From positions 10,743,469 to 10,807,468 of the forward strand of contig CP034976.1 of assembly GCA_004026145.2 (NCBI GenBank): a stretch of DNA of 64,000 nt. The letters run 5' to 3'. Below the pieces are notes generated by a model, which saw nothing but the letters and a program-made list of their open reading frames with translations, had not been told where the DNA came from and made no database searches. The stretch is from Takifugu bimaculatus (taxonomy: Eukaryota > Chordata > Actinopteri > Tetraodontiformes > Tetraodontidae). Of the stretch, positions 60,801 through 64,000 are shown in pieces; position 1 is the first letter of the stretch, and each line of letters begins with the position of its first letter. The position numbers and the translations under genes are program-made.

Positions 60801-62868
60801 GCAGTGTTTCTAGCGCCCGAGGTGTGATTTATCCCTGTTGTTGGCAGCATATTAACAGTAGCAGAAAGATTTGAAAAGTTCGTTCACAAAGAGGCACTCA
60901 GACTCCCCGCATGAATCCATGACATTAATTATGCCGCATGTGAGCTTTTACAGCTAAAACATGTGGCGACAGTGGCACGTGATGTTGCTGCATTGTGCCT
61001 TTTTTGTGAATAAATGAGCACTAAAACCAGTGGCAACTAATTTATTCTTGAAAACATAATTTTTGTGACAGATGCTTTCCCCCATTTGTCCTCCGCCTCA
61101 GAAACACACAGATCTGTGACACTTAATTTGGAAGGAAATGAAAGTCAATTTTCAATTAAAGGCCCTGTTTGATTGTTTTGGAAGAGAAACACGTTAATGT
61201 GTGCCAAATGAGTTTGCCATTTCCGTAACTGTAATGCAAATTGAGTGGAATGGCGGGGGTACTTGAAAGCAGCGTAACAGAGATAATGGGGAAAGTATTC
61301 TTGTGCCTTTAGGAGTTGCTGTTTTTGAGCGGTTTCATTAAGGTTGAATCAATTCATTAATGTTTTCATTTGATTACTTCTGGCTGTGTGAAAATACTCT
61401 AAAATGAAAAGGTGTGCTGCTTTTTGAATTGTCAATACAATTTGGAATATGTGTTACCCTCTGTCAGTGATTATTTCTCTCATATTCCATCACACACAGT
61501 TAGTCAAGTGCTGACAGTCATCAACCAGTTATTACAGAAACATTCAGAATATATGGAGGCATATATGAGGGTAATTACTGACAGTATCTGATAATGAAAT
61601 GGAATTTTACTGTTGCCGTGACATCATCAGCAATCCCCCCGTCGTCAATAATTCACTGACAACACAGCAGACAGACTGACGGATAGACAGATGCCTCCTC
61701 TGGCAGCCATTAAGGTGTCTGAGCAACACGGCTGTCATGGCAGCCGGTGATTGCTTATTTGCTGCTGTCACATTTTGTCTGCTGTCAAGTTGTCCGCCAA
61801 AGATTTCCTTCATTCAGAGGAAATCGCGAAGAAGCGCTCCTTCTTCTCTGCAACGTTGCGGTTTATCGCTAACATCCTTGGGATTTGCTTGTGTGTGTGA
61901 ACGTGTGTGTGTGTTTTTGAACGGCTGTCTGTGTGGTGATACGCCAGTGCCCTCACTTGTAAGTGATTTGTCTTTCTCCTGTCTCTGCTGTGCACTCTGG
62001 TAAAATGATTCTGTTAAATAAAATTGCCTGGAAATCTCTCTCTCCCTCTCTCTGCCCCCCCCCTCTAACACACTCTCTCTGGCCATTATAAACGAGTTCC
62101 TCCCCTGAGTGCTGCATCCCCCCCTCATACAGGTCTTGAAATAAAGAGGGCAGCATGTACAAACTGTGCGTCCCTTTTGTGCACTGTTGTTTAGTTACTT
62201 TCCTTCCAACATCCCGTCCAATTTTCCTCATTTTTCTCCTCTATATTGCCCCCTATCTTCCCCTTATCTCCTCAGGAATATTAATCTTGTTGTTGTTTAG
62301 AGCGTGAAGCAGCTTTAGACTCTCTGAATCTTTAATCACTCGCCCCGGGGTTGACCAGTGTAGTTAGGAAGAAGTATGGTTGGAGATGATCTAATGGTTT
62401 GTTGCACACTTATCCCGACTCCTGGATATCTCCGATTCTATTTTGGTCTCACCAAAACGGCCGACGCTCTCACTTGTTTTAATAAGCAGGCGGACCTTTA
62501 CTCTTATCTCTCCCGTCTCCAACTGCTGTGTCTGCTTGTTTCACATTGGTGTGATTAAGTGAAAGTCAAGTGGATCATTTTTACGCTGGGCATGACTCCT
62601 TTCCACATCACCTGGGATTAGCGCCTTTTTCCAATTGTGTATTTTTAATTAGCCATTCATTAAATAAGGACACTCGGTTCTTGGTTAATAATTGATTCAG
62701 CAATCAATCAGCTTCATCCTTGGAATGTCTAAGTTGCCCACTCTTAACCAGGTGGACCAGAATCCTGGTACCTCAATCTGCACGACTCTATATAGCTGCT
62801 AGTCTGGGTTGAATATGAGCAGGACCAGGAATATTTTATAAAACTCTACAGCTCTAATAAGACTGCTC

Positions 62869-62944
<76 letters not shown>

Positions 62945-63684
62945 GTGTGTGTGTGTGTTTATTCACACACACACATACCAGGACACGTATGTCTTTTATT
63001 TTTGCCCTTCACCATGGGTGAATGGCTAACAGTTGCCTCCAACCTGAAGTTGAAAAAAAATCAATATATCATCTAGAGGCACAAGCGCGCACACACCCAC
63101 ACACACACAAACACACCAAAACCACAAGGAGAAAAGCACGATAAACATACAGGCTCACCTTGTGTGCCGCCTGTAATAGAAACGTCCCACAAAAACTGAC
63201 CCAGACGGTGACACGTTATGAAAAAGGTCACTGAGAATGAGGCAGAAACTGTTTTTGTCACATCAGCCCTGGTCACAGAGTGTGTGCGTGTCTGTGGGGA
63301 CCTGTGGGGGCCTGCGGGGGCCTGCGGGGGCCTGCGGGGGCCTGCGGAGCAACGGTGACAGTGAATACAGCACATAGTTAATTCTAGTAAATAGATTAAA
63401 GGGCCTATCGAACCAGCGAGCGTGTGATTAGCACTGGAGAGCGAGTCTATCGATGGCTGCATCTGTTGCCTTGTTGCTATCGACTCCGCTGTGCATGTGA
63501 TTCTGACCTTATAGACACTTATCTGACCGTCTAATCACTCTGATTGATCCAACAGCTCTGATGTCAGTTTGATTTTATAAATCCTTGTCTCTCTGCCACC
63601 TCCCGTATCCCTCTCCTCCCTCCCTATTAGATGGCTGTGGACGTGTTGGAGGGCCTTCTAGAAGAGGATGATGAGGTCGTTCAG
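55368..63684 (+). CDS. Probable assembly chaperone of RPL4 (Acl4-like), 3' end beyond window
   Basis: TPR-type protein of the Acl4 family. In yeast, Acl4 escorts newly made ribosomal protein L4 into the nucleus for 60S assembly. Nine exons are visible: 55368-55434, 55574-55683, 55793-55939, 56061-56207, 57434-57543, 57651-57774, 59137-59226, 59756-59824, 63631-63684; together 918 nt, 306 codons, phases all consistent. The N-terminus is Lys-rich (MGGQAKGKKKNKPKRKDN). TPR-like helices follow: FDFEMASLFCQRALDIESNN, LQALDMLGHIYSELGNTHKA, then VFLHAVALSPDVGHSKYMYL. Later segments: DDPELPTVKDVCVAYCSLAE, KCREFIERALQHQSDNPEAL, EGKEYLLKSVELWLP, ITTAKLLIEAVEYQ, MAVDVLEGLLEEDDEVVQ. The remaining C-terminal exon(s) must lie right of 64000. 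Intron 3 is of U12 AT-AC type. The family call is from recalled homology. Confidence 0.88.
55940..56060 (+). other. U12-type AT-AC intron in the Acl4-like gene
   Basis: Exon 3 ends ...KAKE (GAA, 55937-55939) and the next bases are ATATCCTTT, the exact U12 AT-AC 5' splice consensus. Near the 3' end CTCCTTGAC (56040-56048) matches the U12 branch site TTCCTTRAC at 8 of 9 positions. Its branch A is 13 nt before the terminal AC (56059-56060). Joining there gives KAKE-VFLHAVALSPDV in frame. No GT-AG alternative keeps frame: the nearby cag at 56053-56055 would shift it. Confidence 0.92.
56208..57433 (+). other. Acl4-like intron 4, AT-rich, hosts a Tc1-type MITE
   Basis: Apart from the MITE at 56298-56568 it is AT-rich non-coding DNA. 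The donor used is ACA|gtgagg. The gtaacc 5 nt downstream would break the frame. Confidence 0.65.
56298..56568. mobile_element. Tc1/mariner-type MITE with TA target duplication
   Basis: The left end TA|CAGTGCTGCTTCAAAGTTTG and the reverse complement of the right end (CAGCGCTGCTTGAGAGTATATGAAC) are inverted repeats with the same outer CAG(T/C)GCTGCTT core. Both ends abut TA. The element is 271 bp with no coding capacity. The 'cagtgctgctt-aaagtttgtgaaccc' start is a familiar vertebrate repeat terminus. Confidence 0.72.
57791..57857. repeat. (CA)n microsatellite next to the Acl4-like exon 6 donor
   Basis: About 33 CA units beginning 16 nt after the exon 6 donor. It gives rise to an artefactual poly-His/Thr ORF. 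Confidence 0.95.
57858..59136 (+). other. Acl4-like intron 6 after the CA tract
   Basis: Non-coding. I see no exon, RNA gene or bounded repeat. Confidence 0.55.
62871..62962. repeat. (GT)n microsatellite
   Basis: A long GT tract with one interruption (tgttgtgtg near 62942). Confidence 0.95.
63295..63347. repeat. 10-bp G-rich minisatellite
   Basis: Five units of the form GGGGGCCTGC, the first slightly diverged (cctgtg). They give four to five runs of five G on the + strand. Confidence 0.9.
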
Positions 63685-64000
63685 GTAAGCAGAGATTTTC
63701 TTTTATGCCAGTTTCTTTGTAACTGTCAGGAGCAGAAAAAAAACCTCACATCATCACTGCCTATAACAAGGCCACCTAGACAGAGCAACAGTACAGTCGA
63801 AATGTTTTCAGACTGATTTTTATCATTTGTGGATTTTCATTGTATTGGAACGCAGATCTGAGGAGGGCTTTAAACACATCCTGCTGCGCTGAAGGTTTGT
63901 GGCCTTCGTTGCTCTGAATTAGATGCTCTCAGAGTTGGCACCGTGGCCAGTCTGAGCAATCTGGGGAAAAGGGATTTGTTAGGGAGATGGGACCGAGAAC
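63685..64000 (+). other. Start of Acl4-like intron 9, runs off the window
   Basis: Begins gtaagc after exon 9. No further exon is visible before the edge. Confidence 0.6.

Larger units (their letters stand above)
59825..63630 (+). other. Acl4-like intron 8, 3.8 kb, candidate conserved non-coding DNA
   Basis: No exon is visible. The parts at 60880-61660 and 62560-62730 are low in simple repeats and dense in homeodomain, octamer and E-box-like words, for example ATGCAAAT at 61233-61240, cattaattatg near 60924, ttaattagccattcattaa at 62646-62664. Simple repeats include (GT)n at 62871-62955 and the G-rich minisatellite at 63295-63347. Confidence 0.5.

Overview
This is nuclear DNA of a ray-finned fish (teleost). 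The genes are split into many small exons with GT-AG introns, CA/GT microsatellites are very abundant, and the transposon remnants are typical of fish. The proteins match vertebrate ataxin-1, integrin alpha-8, MINDY3 and an Acl4-type TPR chaperone. Introns are short: itga8 spans about 28 kb. That suggests a compact, percomorph-like genome, but the species cannot be named from the sequence.

Layout. (1) Positions 1766-4287, + strand: the two coding exons of an ataxin-1 gene (atxn1), followed by a 3'UTR to about 6.94 kb that carries seed matches for known ATXN1 repressors. (2) Positions 8816-36919, - strand: a complete 30-exon itga8. (3) Positions 39547-54166, - strand: a complete 15-exon mindy3 (lysine deubiquitinase). 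(4) From 55368 to beyond the right edge, + strand: nine exons of a gene for a probable assembly chaperone of ribosomal protein L4 (Acl4-like), 3' end missing. atxn1 and itga8 are convergent. itga8 and mindy3 run in tandem. mindy3 and the Acl4-like gene are divergent and share a start-to-start interval of about 1.2 kb. These genes do not form a pathway; the arrangement is ordinary vertebrate synteny, and itga8 beside mindy3 is also the human order.

Points of interest. The Acl4-like gene has a clear U12-type AT-AC intron. mindy3 has one GC-AG intron, and its last intron ends in a (TG)n-T4 tract resembling the CFTR exon-9 acceptor. Three of the four genes contain apparent 1-nt insertions that break otherwise well-conserved reading frames: two in atxn1, one in itga8, one in mindy3. 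Uncorrected consensus indels are the simplest explanation, but two of the breaks fall exactly at a UGA codon that +1 reading would bypass. Mobile-element remnants include an L2-like LINE fragment, a TA-flanked Tc1/mariner-type MITE, a long inverted-repeat element with TTAGGG-like arms, and short hAT-like termini. No prokaryotic-style system, CRISPR array, rRNA or tRNA gene was seen.
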